Counted from the stretch's first letter, positions 43,836 through 53,530 are shown. The stretch: 64,000 nt of DNA from UBA1161 sp049520395 (GCA_049520395.1 JBEKPV010000001.1:7566-71565), one strand, 5' to 3'. Program-made: numbers and translations. The notes: a model not told the origin generated them from the letters alone.

Positions 43836-44795
43836 CTAGATTCTGATCCGCTCGATTTCGTCCAGCGTAATTTCATCACTCGTCCGGTCATAAAGCTTCG
43901 TTGTGCGAGGCGATTCGTGAGCCGCAATCGTTTGGGCCTTCTCAATAGTGCCACCGTTCTCAAGATAATCCGTGATGCCGGTTGCCCGGAAGGTGTGGCA
44001 ACAGGTACGCACCGGAAGCCCGGCTTTTCCGGCCCGACGGCGAATCATGTGCCATACATCCCTCCGGTTCATTTGCGTTGCCGTGAGGATATCCGTACGG
44101 CCATAAGCTGAGCGGAACAGGGGCGTCTTTCGTTCGCCGGCGATGCCGGCGGCCTGAAGATATACATCGAGATACTCTTCTGCCTTGTGGTGGGCCGGCA
44201 CCTCATGGTGCTTTCCGCCTTTTTCGTGCAGCCTGAGCCACCATCGCTTTCCATTCTGCCAGTAGTCCTCGACATTCATACTGACGACCGCACTGACGCG
44301 GGCAAAGGAATAGACCATTGCACCAATCAATGCTCGATCCCGCTTCCCGACCATTGTTGTTGCATCGATTGAATCCAGCAGTTGCCTTGCCTGTTCGGCG
44401 GACAACACCAGCGTTTTACCTTTTTTGACGACGTGCCGTGGACCCCGCACCGATGCGGCAGGATTAAAGCGGAGCACTTGGCCGATCACCAACCAGTCCA
44501 TCAGCATTTTGATTGCCGCCAGATGCTGTTTCACCGTCGGCGCCGAGCGAACCGTCATCAGCTGTTCGATGTACGTGGCAATGGCGATCGGTTCCAGGCT
44601 GTCCAGAGTCAGGCTGTTTGAATCGCACCAGTGCAAAAACCGTCCGACGGCAAAGGCGTAAGCTGCCCGTGTATTGGCGTTGCGAATATTGGCGGTGAAG
44701 AATTCGAGGAAGCGTCGGCTGGCATTTTCGCCCGCAGCCGTGATGATCGTCGGGAGACGAATCGCACCCATTGCAGAAATATCACGCGTGGCCAT
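43836..44795 (-). CDS. XerC/D-like tyrosine recombinase
   Basis: 319 residues from the ATG of MATRDISAM (a TTG at 44867 would add 24 residues read through the adjacent dif-like site and is disfavoured). A SAM-like core-binding domain (NTRAAYAFAVGRFLHWC) precedes a full catalytic set: Arg in FARVSAVVSM, Lys in EKGGKHHEVP, HTFRATG, AHESPRTTKLYDR with the nucleophile Tyr. It is intact, unlike the integrase near attL. Likely resolves multimers or integrates circular forms at the site at 44,837. Confidence 0.9.
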   Translation of the reverse strand: MATRDISAMGAIRLPTIITAAGENASRRFLEFFTANIRNANTRAAYAFAVGRFLHWCDSNSLTLDSLEPIAIATYIEQLMTVRSAPTVKQHLAAIKMLMDWLVIGQVLRFNPAASVRGPRHVVKKGKTLVLSAEQARQLLDSIDATTMVGKRDRALIGAMVYSFARVSAVVSMNVEDYWQNGKRWWLRLHEKGGKHHEVPAHHKAEEYLDVYLQAAGIAGERKTPLFRSAYGRTDILTATQMNRRDVWHMIRRRAGKAGLPVRTCCHTFRATGITDYLENGGTIEKAQTIAAHESPRTTKLYDRTSDEITLDEIERIRI

Positions 44796-44836
44796 TACGA
44801 CAAGATTCGATTCCACTTCTCCGCTACCCCCAGTTC

Positions 44837-44864
44837 GTAAGTCATAACGTCCTTTATGACTTAC
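44837..44864. other. dif-like tyrosine-recombinase site (11-6-11)
   Basis: Two perfect inverted 11-bp arms, GTAAGTCATAA and TTATGACTTAC, around a 6-bp centre CGTCCT. The inner part CATAA-N6-TTATG is the same as in E. coli dif. It lies 42 bp upstream of the recombinase ATG. Full symmetry suggests a single recombinase binds both arms. Confidence 0.7.
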
Positions 44865-44939
44865 CAATAAGCACGATTCCGAACGGCCATATATATAATG
44901 AGTGGTTGTGTCTTTCCGGCCACAACGCGGAAGCGGCCA

Positions 44940-45353
44940 TCACCATTCAATCGCTTCCACCACGACATCGCTTTTGTCGGCTTGAAGCGTTGCACTCTGA
45001 TCCGACTCCGAAATCCAGGGAACCCGGTGACGGAATATCCCACCGAGTAAACTCGTCTGCTGGCGGGCAACCGCGTTCAAATTTCGTCCTTTGATTTTGA
45101 TCGTCTCATCGCCGGCGTGAAGCGTGATGCCAGTGGATGGATCGAAATCGACCTTTTGAATCCAGCCGTACCCGATGGCGCGGATGTTGCCCGTCTTTTT
45201 TTTCAATTCCAGCATTTCCGCCCGATCCGTATTTCCCCTGAGGAAACCAAACGCACCCAGGTCTTCGGTTCCTTCCGAGTCAGAAGTACCCGTTGCTCCC
45301 GGGTTTTCGCCGAAGCGGGTCGCGTATTTTTGCATCGTACTGTCACCGCTCAT
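44940..45353 (-). CDS. small protein coupled to the relaxase, unknown function
   Basis: 137 residues. The ATG at 45353 lies inside the end of the relaxase gene (11-bp overlap), so it is probably translationally coupled. A Met at residue 7 is an alternative start. No recognised domain; the N-terminus is Gly/Ser/Thr-rich and the C-terminal half is probably beta-rich (GITLHAGDETIKIKGRNL). Confidence 0.7.
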   Translation of the reverse strand: MSGDSTMQKYATRFGENPGATGTSDSEGTEDLGAFGFLRGNTDRAEMLELKKKTGNIRAIGYGWIQKVDFDPSTGITLHAGDETIKIKGRNLNAVARQQTSLLGGIFRHRVPWISESDQSATLQADKSDVVVEAIEW

Positions 45354-47991
45354 ACGTCATCGCCTCCCTTTCCCGTGGCGGCGTGATGGCTCGCTCCGCC
45401 GCTTTTCTCTGCCGCCCCATCCGTCGCAACGCATCCCCCCGATCCCGCTGGTCGCGGGCGGACAGGAATTCCGTCGCACTGAGCCGGTCGTCTGTCTGCT
45501 TGATTGCATCGAGCAAAGCATTCCGGTCGTCGGTGTAAATCCTGGCCATTTCCCTGCCGCGTGACGCGGCAACATAAAAACCCTCACGACTTGTTGCCGG
45601 AAATGACATCGAGGAAACGCCAACGAATACCCGATCGACGGTTTTCCCCTGTGCGGCTTGACTCGTGACGGCATATCCATGCGCCAAGTGCCCGAATTCT
45701 TTATCAATCGTCCAGCCGTTCGTCAGCCGAATATCGCCCTTGGCCGTGAAGCTCTTCACTTTGTAAATGGCGCCGTTATTGAGCCGGTGTTTCCCATCCT
45801 TCGATTTGCCATTCTGGGAAACGCGAATCACGTCGCCAACAGAGAGTTGAAGCAGGCCTGGGCGAAACGCCGTGAATCGATCGGCATATTGCAGGGGCAA
45901 TGCCATATCACCCGCGACAACCCGGTCCCCCTTGCGGAACCCCTTCGCGTTCTGGTGAAACAGAATCACATCGCCCGACTTGTAGTTGACCGGATCGGCG
46001 CGCTCCGCCACGGTCAGGTTGGCGTTGTGAAGCACGCGGAAATGGCGCTCTTCACCCCCCAGTTGCTTTGCACCCCGCAATTCCGAGCGTATTTCACTCG
46101 TCACCCGCTCGCACTCTCTGTGCGTTGGCGCGACGACCAGGGCCGATTTTTCCGCATTGACAGCTGCAACATAGTCGTGGGCCAGGAGGCTGTATCGTTC
46201 ATCATCAGGGACTTCCCTGATCCATCCCAGACGATCAAGCTGCTCAAATCCCTTTTCGGTTTTGCCGTCGGCCAGAGCTTTCACGGCCTCACGATAATTG
46301 CCTTGTTGCCGTTGAATCGTTTTGATCTCGGCCGGAATCAGGCCCGCTTCCGTCTCCAGAAGACGCAGTGCGGCGCCGCGCTCCACGGAGCCATGCTGCC
46401 GCCGGTCCCCGGAAAGTATCACGCGGGCATCCAGTCGATCCGCCAGGTCAAAGACCTCGCGCATCGTGCGACTGCCCATGAGCGAAGCTTCGTCGATCCA
46501 GATGACATTTCCTTTGATTTGTTCCTGCAGCTTGTCGTCCTTGAGCAATCTCGCGACGGTGTCCGCGTCCTTGAACCCGGCATCTCGGAGCACACCGCGC
46601 GACGCATCTGCCGAAGGTGCGAACGTGAATACGCGCTTGCCGCCGGCTTCAATCGCTTCGGCAGCCTCAGAGAGCATTGTCGTCTTGCCACTGCCGGCAA
46701 CGCCCCTTACAAGAATTACTCGATCGGTGGATTCCAGCACATGCTGTACCGCCCGCCTCTGTTCCTCATTCAGCCAGTCGCGTTTGAACAGATGGCGGCC
46801 ATTTCCGAGCCTTTCACACGCGCCACGACCGTCGAGGGCAAAATCTATCATCCGCTGCTCTTCGGCCAGGACGGCCCGTGTGGTGGCGAACCGCCTCCCC
46901 TCTTTCTGGCCGATAATGATGTCCTGCTCCCGCACGGCCCGTTCGGTCGCTTCGACACTCGCTTCTCCGAAGCCGCGTTTGAGTGCCTCAGCCAGCAATA
47001 CGCGTTCCGCCACAACCGATTTGCGCTCAAAAATATGCTCCACCGCGAGCTTGGCTGCCTGTTCGGCTGCATGCCCTTTTTCCGGAATCGGCATTGTGCC
47101 CAGCCGCTTTGCCGTTTCCGCAATTCCCGATCGCTCATCATCCGACAGTCGCGCCCGCCACGTCCGGCGAAGCTCATCCATCGTCAGGTCTTTTTGCTTC
47201 CGCTCCCTCGTCGTCGCGCCCAGTTCGGATTTCTTACGCGGATCGGTAATGCCTTTCTCCGCTGCCAATCCTTCAATCAGGGCTGTCCGGCGGGAGAATT
47301 TGTCGATAGCGGACGCGGGAATGCTCTCGATCTCCCACCCTTTCTTTGTGCGCGCTATCGGCAGACCCAGCTCCGCCATCTTGCGCGACATCCGCGAATG
47401 GAACCTTGCCTCAAAGAAAGGCGCGTCACGTTTGATGTCCCCGATCTGAGCCGCCTTCCAGCGGTTTTCGGCCTTGTCGAAGGTTGTGTTCATCACGAAA
47501 CAATGGGCATGGAGGTGGGGGTCCGGTACGCCGTCTATGGGCCGCGACGTGAAATGCACGTGCTCACCCCAGATCATTTCCCCAGTTACGCGGTCCTCAT
47601 TCTTGCCGCCTTTTCTCACCCGCGTTTTGGTTTCCGCTTCCATCTCGCACATCGTTTCGTTCACGCTATCTTGGAACGCATCCAGAATCCGCCTGTCGCC
47701 GGTAATTCCGTAGAGCAAAGATACGCTCTTGGGGACATGGAAATTTATGTCGTAACCGATCCTTCGCTCGGATTTCTGGCGGGCTGTCAATTTCTCGCCG
47801 GTTGCAGGATTCCGGTTGTCGCAGAGCGCTTCCCACGCTTCCTTTTCAATGGTACCGCCGAGTCCAAGACGTTCGGCTCCCTTGCCCCGCCAGACTCCTT
47901 TGAGTTCCTGTTGGCCGGGTGCGTAATAATCAGCCGTTGAAAAGTAACTCTTCGCGCCGGCCGCCGATGTGTTCTGAACAATACGAAGCAT
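45343..47991 (-). CDS. MobF-type relaxase/helicase (TrwC/TraA family)
   Basis: 882 residues from MLRIVQNTSA. The relaxase domain (about 1-290) has N-terminal catalytic Tyr candidates Y16, Y22 and Y23 and the metal-binding His triad in DPHLHAHCFV (H159, H161, H163). The helicase domain has Walker A RGVAGSGKTT (about 429-438), VIWIDEASLMG and a C-terminal UvrD-like motif (AVTSQAAQGKTVDRVFVGVS). It nicks oriT and unwinds the transferred strand. It appears full length. A GTG five codons upstream (48006) is a possible start. Confidence 0.93.
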   Translation of the reverse strand: MLRIVQNTSAAGAKSYFSTADYYAPGQQELKGVWRGKGAERLGLGGTIEKEAWEALCDNRNPATGEKLTARQKSERRIGYDINFHVPKSVSLLYGITGDRRILDAFQDSVNETMCEMEAETKTRVRKGGKNEDRVTGEMIWGEHVHFTSRPIDGVPDPHLHAHCFVMNTTFDKAENRWKAAQIGDIKRDAPFFEARFHSRMSRKMAELGLPIARTKKGWEIESIPASAIDKFSRRTALIEGLAAEKGITDPRKKSELGATTRERKQKDLTMDELRRTWRARLSDDERSGIAETAKRLGTMPIPEKGHAAEQAAKLAVEHIFERKSVVAERVLLAEALKRGFGEASVEATERAVREQDIIIGQKEGRRFATTRAVLAEEQRMIDFALDGRGACERLGNGRHLFKRDWLNEEQRRAVQHVLESTDRVILVRGVAGSGKTTMLSEAAEAIEAGGKRVFTFAPSADASRGVLRDAGFKDADTVARLLKDDKLQEQIKGNVIWIDEASLMGSRTMREVFDLADRLDARVILSGDRRQHGSVERGAALRLLETEAGLIPAEIKTIQRQQGNYREAVKALADGKTEKGFEQLDRLGWIREVPDDERYSLLAHDYVAAVNAEKSALVVAPTHRECERVTSEIRSELRGAKQLGGEERHFRVLHNANLTVAERADPVNYKSGDVILFHQNAKGFRKGDRVVAGDMALPLQYADRFTAFRPGLLQLSVGDVIRVSQNGKSKDGKHRLNNGAIYKVKSFTAKGDIRLTNGWTIDKEFGHLAHGYAVTSQAAQGKTVDRVFVGVSSMSFPATSREGFYVAASRGREMARIYTDDRNALLDAIKQTDDRLSATEFLSARDQRDRGDALRRMGRQRKAAERAITPPREREAMTYER

Positions 47992-48331
47992 CGTCGAGCC
48001 TATCACACAATCCGTTTAAGAATCGTTAACGCGCCGCAAGCCGCTGAACGCGCAGCATTCTGACTAATGGCCGGTCGATGGCTGTGGTGCTGGTGCACAT
48101 TTCGGATTGCTTCGGCCTTTCCCCTTCCCGTTTTGGGACGCACCGCGCGGGCCTAATTACGGGGACGCTAAAGCCGCCGCCGGGCCGGGCAAGTGGAAAA
48201 TCGGTTCCCCCTGAAGGTCCCCCCCAATTTTCTCACTTTGCCCGGTGCGCTGCGCCACGGACTTACCGGCTTTCTTTCACGTCCCGTAAGGCCGCGATGG
48301 TCGCGGTCCACAACAAACGAAGGAGAAATTT
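47992..48331. other. divergent intergenic region, oriT candidate
   Basis: 340 bp between the relaxase and a divergent small gene. It contains a short hairpin CCGCGA-TGG-TCGCGG (48292-48306) and C/G runs, including CCCCCC near 48,225. MobF oriT sites usually lie beside the relaxase gene. No known nic sequence was recognised, so the assignment rests on position. Confidence 0.35.
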
Positions 48332-48544
48332 ATGAGCAATACCAACGACACCCAGACCCCAGGGTCAAAATCGCCCAGCCACATCGTCTATCAGGTGCGC
48401 GATCGTGAAGGCGGCAAGGGATTCTTTACACGAATCGGGGCGGCATGGCCGCACAAGGACGGCAAAGGATTCAATGTCCAGATCGAATCGGTGCCGCTCG
48501 ACGGGAGAATCACCCTCCGCGTCGCATCCGAAACCAAGGTGTAA
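48332..48544 (+). CDS. small plasmid-type protein, unknown function
   Basis: 70 residues with a strong ribosome site (GAAGGAG). The core YQVRDREGGKGFFTRIGAAW and HKDGKGFNVQIES looks like short proteins commonly carried beside relaxase genes on alphaproteobacterial plasmids (from memory). Probably beta-rich. Role unknown. Confidence 0.75.
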   Translation: MSNTNDTQTPGSKSPSHIVYQVRDREGGKGFFTRIGAAWPHKDGKGFNVQIESVPLDGRITLRVASETKV

Positions 48545-48559
48545 CTCAATTCATCAACA

Positions 48560-48581
48560 GGGCGGGTCGCAAGGCCCGCCC
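48560..48581 (+). other. hairpin between two small element genes
   Basis: GGGCGGG and CCCGCCC arms with an 8-nt loop, in the 60-bp gap. No T run follows, so more likely an RNA-processing or regulatory stem than a terminator. Confidence 0.35.
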
Positions 48582-48604
48582 CTCACTAAGAAAGGAATCA
48601 TTTC

Positions 48605-48880
48605 ATGACACGATCAACCAATCGCAGTCGCCATTCACAGCCCACACCGTTCGATGACTACGAAATCCACGGCGTCAAGGAGTTTCATGAAGCCGGAGTT
48701 CGCTGGTGCGAGCAGGTTTCCGACCGCGAGGCCGAATTCTGGAGTCTTTTTGGCCACATTCCCGGCCAGGGCTTGGACTATATCGGCGATTTCAAGACGC
48801 GTCAGCACGCCGAAGAGAACCGAGCACACCTATTGCTGGCGATGCGCCTAGCAACAGCGTTAGCATCAGGAATGGGCTGA
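48605..48880 (+). pseudogene. small plasmid-type protein, 3' end probably replaced
   Basis: 91-codon frame with AAAGGA before the ATG. The genuine part (YEIHGVKEFHEAGVRWCEQV, EAEFWSLFGHIPGQGLDYIG, DFKTRQHAEENRAHLL) runs to about 48,830. The last about 15 codons are antisense to the foreign membrane-protein fragment that begins there. Little may be missing, so partial function is possible. Confidence 0.55.
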
Positions 48881-49815
48881 CCCAATGGGAGAATCGCTCC
48901 TGATCGGCAAATCTCCAGAACAGTTGATAAGGCGTGATGTCGGCGAGCCCGGTAATTGCGTAATTGATGGCCAGCAGAGTAGCGGCGGTTATCGCTGCAA
49001 TCACCGCCAAAGATACATACATACGCATTAACGGTGATCGCCGGTAAGCAGCAATCATTGCCAGCAGCATGAAATACGAACTGGAAAGCGCGGCGAACTG
49101 GGGCTCCAGTATTACCAATCCGATAGTGATGGCGGCAATTGTATGTTGCCATCCGCTGCGCTCTTCGACCGGCAATTCCTGTAGCAGCCATCCTGCCCAT
49201 ACAGTCCCCCAGAAAAGCACTGCGGTAATGACATGCTGTTCGCTGAATTCTCCCCAAAGGCCAAAATGCGAGGGCAATTGATATGTCCATATGAAAGCGG
49301 CTGCGATCATCACGCTGACGAGCAGGCTCGCCAGCACATTCTGCGTCATGCGCTTGAGAAAGGCGTAGCCGATGGCAATGCCGGTCAGGTACATGATGAA
49401 AGGTACCGAGAGCGGCGCCAACGTATCGGACAGAATCATGGCGAAGAAAACATCGCCAATGCCTTTGGAGATATAAAAATGATACCAGATATCATTGGGC
49501 CAGATACCTGAGTCCTGAATCACGCGCAGATAATACTGAAGATAATGGGGAAAATAATCCACCGTCGCGTTGGGATATAACGACTTGCTAATCAGCACAG
49601 TGGTAATGGCCGCAAAAAGCGTTGTCAGCAATACAATCCGCGTCATGCGCATGACAAGCGGCGCCTGGGAATTTAGTTGCGGCAGGCGCAACAGTTTCGG
49701 CAGTCTGCCCGCCCCCGCGAGGGCCATCACTCCCAACGGCATCAGCAGCCAAAAGGAGTAGAGCTTGGCGAATCCGAGAATGAACATGCAAGTGCGTATC
49801 AGCGCCGATCCCGCC
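48835..49815 (-). pseudogene. internal fragment of a polytopic membrane (glycosyltransferase-like) protein
   Basis: About 327 codons without a natural start or stop. Many TM segments (ITTVLISKSLYP, VFFAMILSDTLAPLSVPF, LLVSVMIAAAFIWTY, LSVI-type helices) with a conserved-looking loop YPNATVDYFPHYLQYYLRV. The style fits GT39/GT83-like membrane transferases. Both edges are abrupt: left against the small gene at 48,605, right against VirD4. Approximate limits only. Confidence 0.65.
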
Positions 49816-49824
49816 AACACGGAC

Positions 49825-50835
49825 AAGCGATTGCCAGAACGTCCATAGTTTGACGCCGCTGCTCCGGCCGTAGGTCGCCGCTATTTTTAGCGTGGGAGAC
49901 GGCCCAATCTGTGCCGCCTCGTCGACGGCAACAAGCGTGGGAATCTCCGGCGGCACCTCTCTGCGAATCATCGTTTGCAGGACCAAATCCATGCAAAGCC
50001 GCAGAAAGACGCCATGACTGGCCAAGCGTTCAACGGGGACAACCGCATAGATAGTCGTGGGCCTTCCCGCCAGAAGGCGAGTGAGGTCGACCGTTGACGA
50101 ACTCATCACGTTCCGAATCGACTGACTACGGAACGTCTGCAGAATTCGCTGAATCGTGCTGAGCATGCAGGCGCGGGTCCCCGCACTGCCATCGGGAAGA
50201 TTGAGCAGGCTCGTAATTCCCGCGCGGGCAAAAGGGTCTTTGATCTCGCTGTCCAATTCCTTGGCAAGCCTGAAGACTGGATCTTCGTCGTACATGACGT
50301 CCACAAGCTGGTTGAATGAGCGTGCCTGCGATGTGCCTTTCGAGAATAAATGCGAGATGTAACTTCCGATTGCGTCGGTGGACCCGAAATACCAATACGG
50401 ATCGCGCTCGCTTTTGTGATCGCCGCCGATGGTCGTCGCCAGCGTTTGTGCTTCGATTTCTGGCTCACTGCGCGGAAGCGATATTACGTCAAGCGGATTT
50501 ATCTTTGCCGTTCGTAAGCCGGTCACACCGAATGGATCGATTACATGAGTGTCCTGGCCTAAGTCACGTCGAAATTGATGGGTTGCTCGACAGACATCGC
50601 CGCGAGGATCGACCACGAAAGCGCTTCCCTCATAGAGCAACAGATTATTGATCAGAAGCACGGACTTTCCGCTGCCGGTTTTGCCGATAGTCAGGGCATG
50701 GCCGCTTCCGGCATAAAGCGCGGGATCAAACCGGGGAGTTTGCGGCTTCGGCCTGCTCGGACCGAGTCCGAATGGCGATTCAGCCTCGCGCTTCCATCCC
50801 CAAAAAATATTTTTTGCGGTCCATCGGGCTTTCAC
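49825..50835 (-). pseudogene. VirD4/TraG-like coupling ATPase, 3' truncated
   Basis: About 337 genuine codons from a GTG start. Walker A is TIGKTGSGKS (about 49-58), then FVVDPRGDV, and Walker B TLVAVDEAAQIG; it ends at KLWTFWQSL, before the C-terminal part of the motor domain. The frame then continues out of register through the foreign membrane-protein fragment to 49588. The N-terminal TM helices of VirD4 are absent as well; MKARWTAKN starts at the usual post-membrane position. It would have linked the relaxosome to a secretion channel. Confidence 0.8.
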
Positions 50836-51126
50836 AAACCACCTTGCAGTTGCCGAAGATCAATGGTTCTTGTTCGAGAGCAATCGCATTTGGGTCGACG
50901 GAAGGCTGGTCGGAATCGCTTGACAACCTGCCGGAACTTTGAGGATGCCGTCGTGCAATTCCTCACCAAGCAATTCTCGCTGGCCTTTGCTCGGCCCGCC
51001 GGAGCGCGCCTATTGTGGCAAATTGCTAGCCGTAAATTGTGGGCCGGCACCACACGAACGGCATTCTTTGCGACACCAAAGAGCCCTCTAAACCGGATTC
51101 CAACTATAGTATGAAGACCACTTGCA

Positions 51127-51354
51127 ATGCAACCTTTAGTTTGCAAAGCCGTGCTTGGAGCCGAATTACGCAAAGCGAGACTTGCTGCAGGTTTGACGCA
51201 GGAACAATTGGCCTTCAAAGCCGGCGTTTCGCGCAACTATGTCAGCCTGTTGGAGTTGGATGCGAAATCGCCGACCGTTCAGACACTGACCCGAATTTGC
51301 AAAGCAATTCATGTCAAACCATCGGCGCTGTTGGCGCGCAGCGAAGCTAAATAA
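51127..51354 (+). CDS. XRE-family transcriptional regulator
   Basis: 75 residues, a single helix-turn-helix domain (LRKARLAAGLTQEQLAFKAG, VSRNYVSLLELDAKSPTVQT). A TATAGT element at 51105-51110 predicts a leader of about 10 nt. It diverges from virD4 across about 290 bp in which I see nothing else. Probably regulates transfer or copy functions of the element. Confidence 0.85.
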   Translation: MQPLVCKAVLGAELRKARLAAGLTQEQLAFKAGVSRNYVSLLELDAKSPTVQTLTRICKAIHVKPSALLARSEAK

Positions 51355-51561
51355 ATCTCAGTCAAGATCGCATGACGGTTGTCCGTGAAACAGGACCTTG
51401 GCGCTCGCCCGTCAATTTCAAATCGCTGTTCTGTCGTTACAACGACGACACGACCCAGGACCCGAATGCGCATCCATGCCGGTTTGACACACCCATGGCG
51501 ATGATCAATTTCTGGTTTCGCGTTTACCATTTCTCAACTTTTTTGTGGCACCATTGCAGAA

Positions 51562-51584
51562 CCGTCCGGCGCTCTGCCGGACGG
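51562..51584 (+). other. strong hairpin before the 51,608 gene
   Basis: Perfect 9-bp arms CCGTCCGGC and GCCGGACGG with loop GCTCT, 23 bp before the next ATG. No T run. It may be a leader structure of the par operon or an RNA-stability element. The rest of the 253-bp gap after the XRE gene shows nothing recognisable. Confidence 0.45.
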
Positions 51585-51607
51585 ATTCACATCGACAGGA
51601 GAGAATT

Positions 51608-52042
51608 ATGCCACACAAGAAGAACGCGGCCGAGGAGGCCGCAAACGACCAGACCAGCGCCACCACCGCGGCCGTGGCTGAATCCGGGAAAGCCGGCACG
51701 GCGCCAATGTCGCGTCCGGCCTATATCGACGGACCGCCGGTAGATCAGGATGGCAAGGTCATCGCGGCCAACAATCCCGATGCCAAGAATTGGGGCGACC
51801 CGTACAAGGCGATCGTCTCCACTCCCAGCTTTGAAATGGGCGAGAACCGCCGGTTCAAGCAGCGGGTTTTCATGTTCAAGGAAAAGCCCTCTGAGGACGT
51901 GCTGGCGGCATTGAAGGAGAACGGCTTTACGTACCGCGCCAACGAGAGGGCGTGGACCATCCAGGCCAATCCCGACACCCGCAAGCTCTCCGAGGAACTG
52001 GCCGAGCAGTTCGCCGGCCCAACTCATGGGATCAAGCGGTGA
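51608..52042 (+). CDS. conserved plasmid-type protein, unknown function
   Basis: 144 residues. AGGAGAGAATT precedes the ATG. N-terminus Ala-rich and disordered; the C-terminal half (FKQRVFMFKEKPSEDVLAAL, ENGFTYRANERAWTIQ) forms a compact alpha/beta-looking domain resembling proteins on mobilisable plasmids. Its stop overlaps the next gene (GTGA). Confidence 0.75.
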   Translation: MPHKKNAAEEAANDQTSATTAAVAESGKAGTAPMSRPAYIDGPPVDQDGKVIAANNPDAKNWGDPYKAIVSTPSFEMGENRRFKQRVFMFKEKPSEDVLAALKENGFTYRANERAWTIQANPDTRKLSEELAEQFAGPTHGIKR

Positions 52043-52902
52043 CAGGTCGCAGGCGCGGCGGGACGGGGTTCGATCCGCAGCAGCTCCAGATTGACTGGAG
52101 CAGCGGACCGGCTTCGCCGCCGCCGCAGGCAAGAACGGAAGGGCCGGCTATCCCGCCGCCTTCCGTTCCGGCTAACGGTTTGACCTTAAAGCTGAAATGG
52201 GATTTTCGCACCAGCTTTCCCGAGCCGACCGAAGAGGCCATTGAAGCTGGCACCATCAGTGCCGAAGACATGCACACGGAGGGTATCCGCAGCATCCACG
52301 AGGAACATGTCCGCGAAATGCTGGCGACGCTCCACGACCTGGACACGGTGCTCGAAGCCAGAAGCCGGGGCGTGGACCCGCGGAATAACAAGGCCCCGAT
52401 GCTCGCCCCTGCCAAGGAGCGGTTGCAGAAATTCTTCCAGACCGAACCTGCCCGCCTGGAGCGATGGTTTGAGAACCTGCTGGGCGTTTACCAGGATGCT
52501 TTTGGCCAGGAAGCCGCCGAAGCGTTCGGCCAAGCCGTCCGGGCCTGGCACGCCGGCGTTGAAGTAGTAGCCGAGTCCACCCCCAAGGCAACGCCACCGC
52601 TGCCCGCCGCGACAGGAGAAAATCCCGTGTCGGCCGTGAAGCCAAAACGTGTGCAGCGGGCAGGGCCTCGTCGCGTCACGGCCTGCCTGCCGGTGCCGCG
52701 TCCCCTGTGTTGCTTTCCTGTCAACATGACAGCCAGTCATCAGAATTACTTGATTGCCTGTAAGCCGGAAAGCCTCCATGCAGACTTGCATGACGACGGG
52801 CAAGATTGCCATCCTGAAATACTGCTTGCGCTCATGCAGGAAATCATGCTATCAATCCAGCATGATCATCGTGGTCGCAAACTCAAAAGGGGGGGTCGGT
52901 AA
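52039..52902 (+). CDS. unknown protein upstream of parA
   Basis: 287 residues from the GTG that overlaps the previous stop. A Pro-rich N-terminus leads to a helical region (TEGIRSIHEEHVREMLATLH, ERWFENLLGVYQDAFGQEA), then a basic linker and tail. Its last 41 bp overlap parA. No family recognised; coupling suggests a partition or maintenance role. Confidence 0.65.
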   Translation: MTGRRRGGTGFDPQQLQIDWSSGPASPPPQARTEGPAIPPPSVPANGLTLKLKWDFRTSFPEPTEEAIEAGTISAEDMHTEGIRSIHEEHVREMLATLHDLDTVLEARSRGVDPRNNKAPMLAPAKERLQKFFQTEPARLERWFENLLGVYQDAFGQEAAEAFGQAVRAWHAGVEVVAESTPKATPPLPAATGENPVSAVKPKRVQRAGPRRVTACLPVPRPLCCFPVNMTASHQNYLIACKPESLHADLHDDGQDCHPEILLALMQEIMLSIQHDHRGRKLKRGGR

Positions 52903-53530
52903 ATCGACGTTCGCCGTGCACCTGGCAGCGTGGCTGCACGAGCAGGGTCACCGGGTGACCCTGGCCGACTGCGATACGCAGCAATCCTCATCGGAATGGA
53001 TTCGGGAGGCCGTCCCGGAGATTAAGGCCGTGCGGCTCGACAGTCCCGACGTGATCTTAAACGAACTTCCGACCCTCAACGCAGACACGGATTATGTTGT
53101 TGCCGATGGACCCGGGAGCCAGACCGAAACCAGCCGGGCGCTATTGCTCCGCGCCGATCTGGCCATCGTGCCGTGCAAGGCATCGATGCTGGAGGTGAGG
53201 GCGCTGGCCAAGGCGACGGAGGTACTGCGGGTGTCCCAGGACATCCGGGCCGGTCTGCCCAAGGCCATCATCGTGCTCAGCATGGTGGGCAAGAATTATC
53301 GCCTTACCCAGGACATGCGGGACGCGGCATCGGCCCTCAATCTGCCGCTGGCCTCCAAGCCGATGATTCTGCGCCAGATTTATGCCGATGCGCCAGGGCA
53401 GGGGGCTGTCGTGTGGAACATGGGATCGCGCGCCCGTGAAGCGGCCGAGGAAGTCGATCATATTTTCCGGGAGATACTTCCGGATGCAGCCAAGCGCCGC
53501 GTCACTCGCGCGGCGGCAGCGGCGAAGTAG
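52862..53530 (+). CDS. parA: ParA/MinD-family partition ATPase
   Basis: 222 residues. Deviant Walker A NSKGGVGKST at residues 7-16, LADCDTQQSSSEW, and VVADGPGSQTE. The lack of an N-terminal HTH makes it the short ParA (type Ib/II). Start at the ATG of MIIVVANSKGG. It precedes a small partner gene by 11 bp. Segregates plasmid copies. Confidence 0.92.
   Translation: MIIVVANSKGGVGKSTFAVHLAAWLHEQGHRVTLADCDTQQSSSEWIREAVPEIKAVRLDSPDVILNELPTLNADTDYVVADGPGSQTETSRALLLRADLAIVPCKASMLEVRALAKATEVLRVSQDIRAGLPKAIIVLSMVGKNYRLTQDMRDAASALNLPLASKPMILRQIYADAPGQGAVVWNMGSRAREAAEEVDHIFREILPDAAKRRVTRAAAAAK

Noticed and set aside
45658..47940. 760-codon open frame on the + strand
   Set aside because: Antisense of the MobF relaxase, whose motifs are full and ordered.
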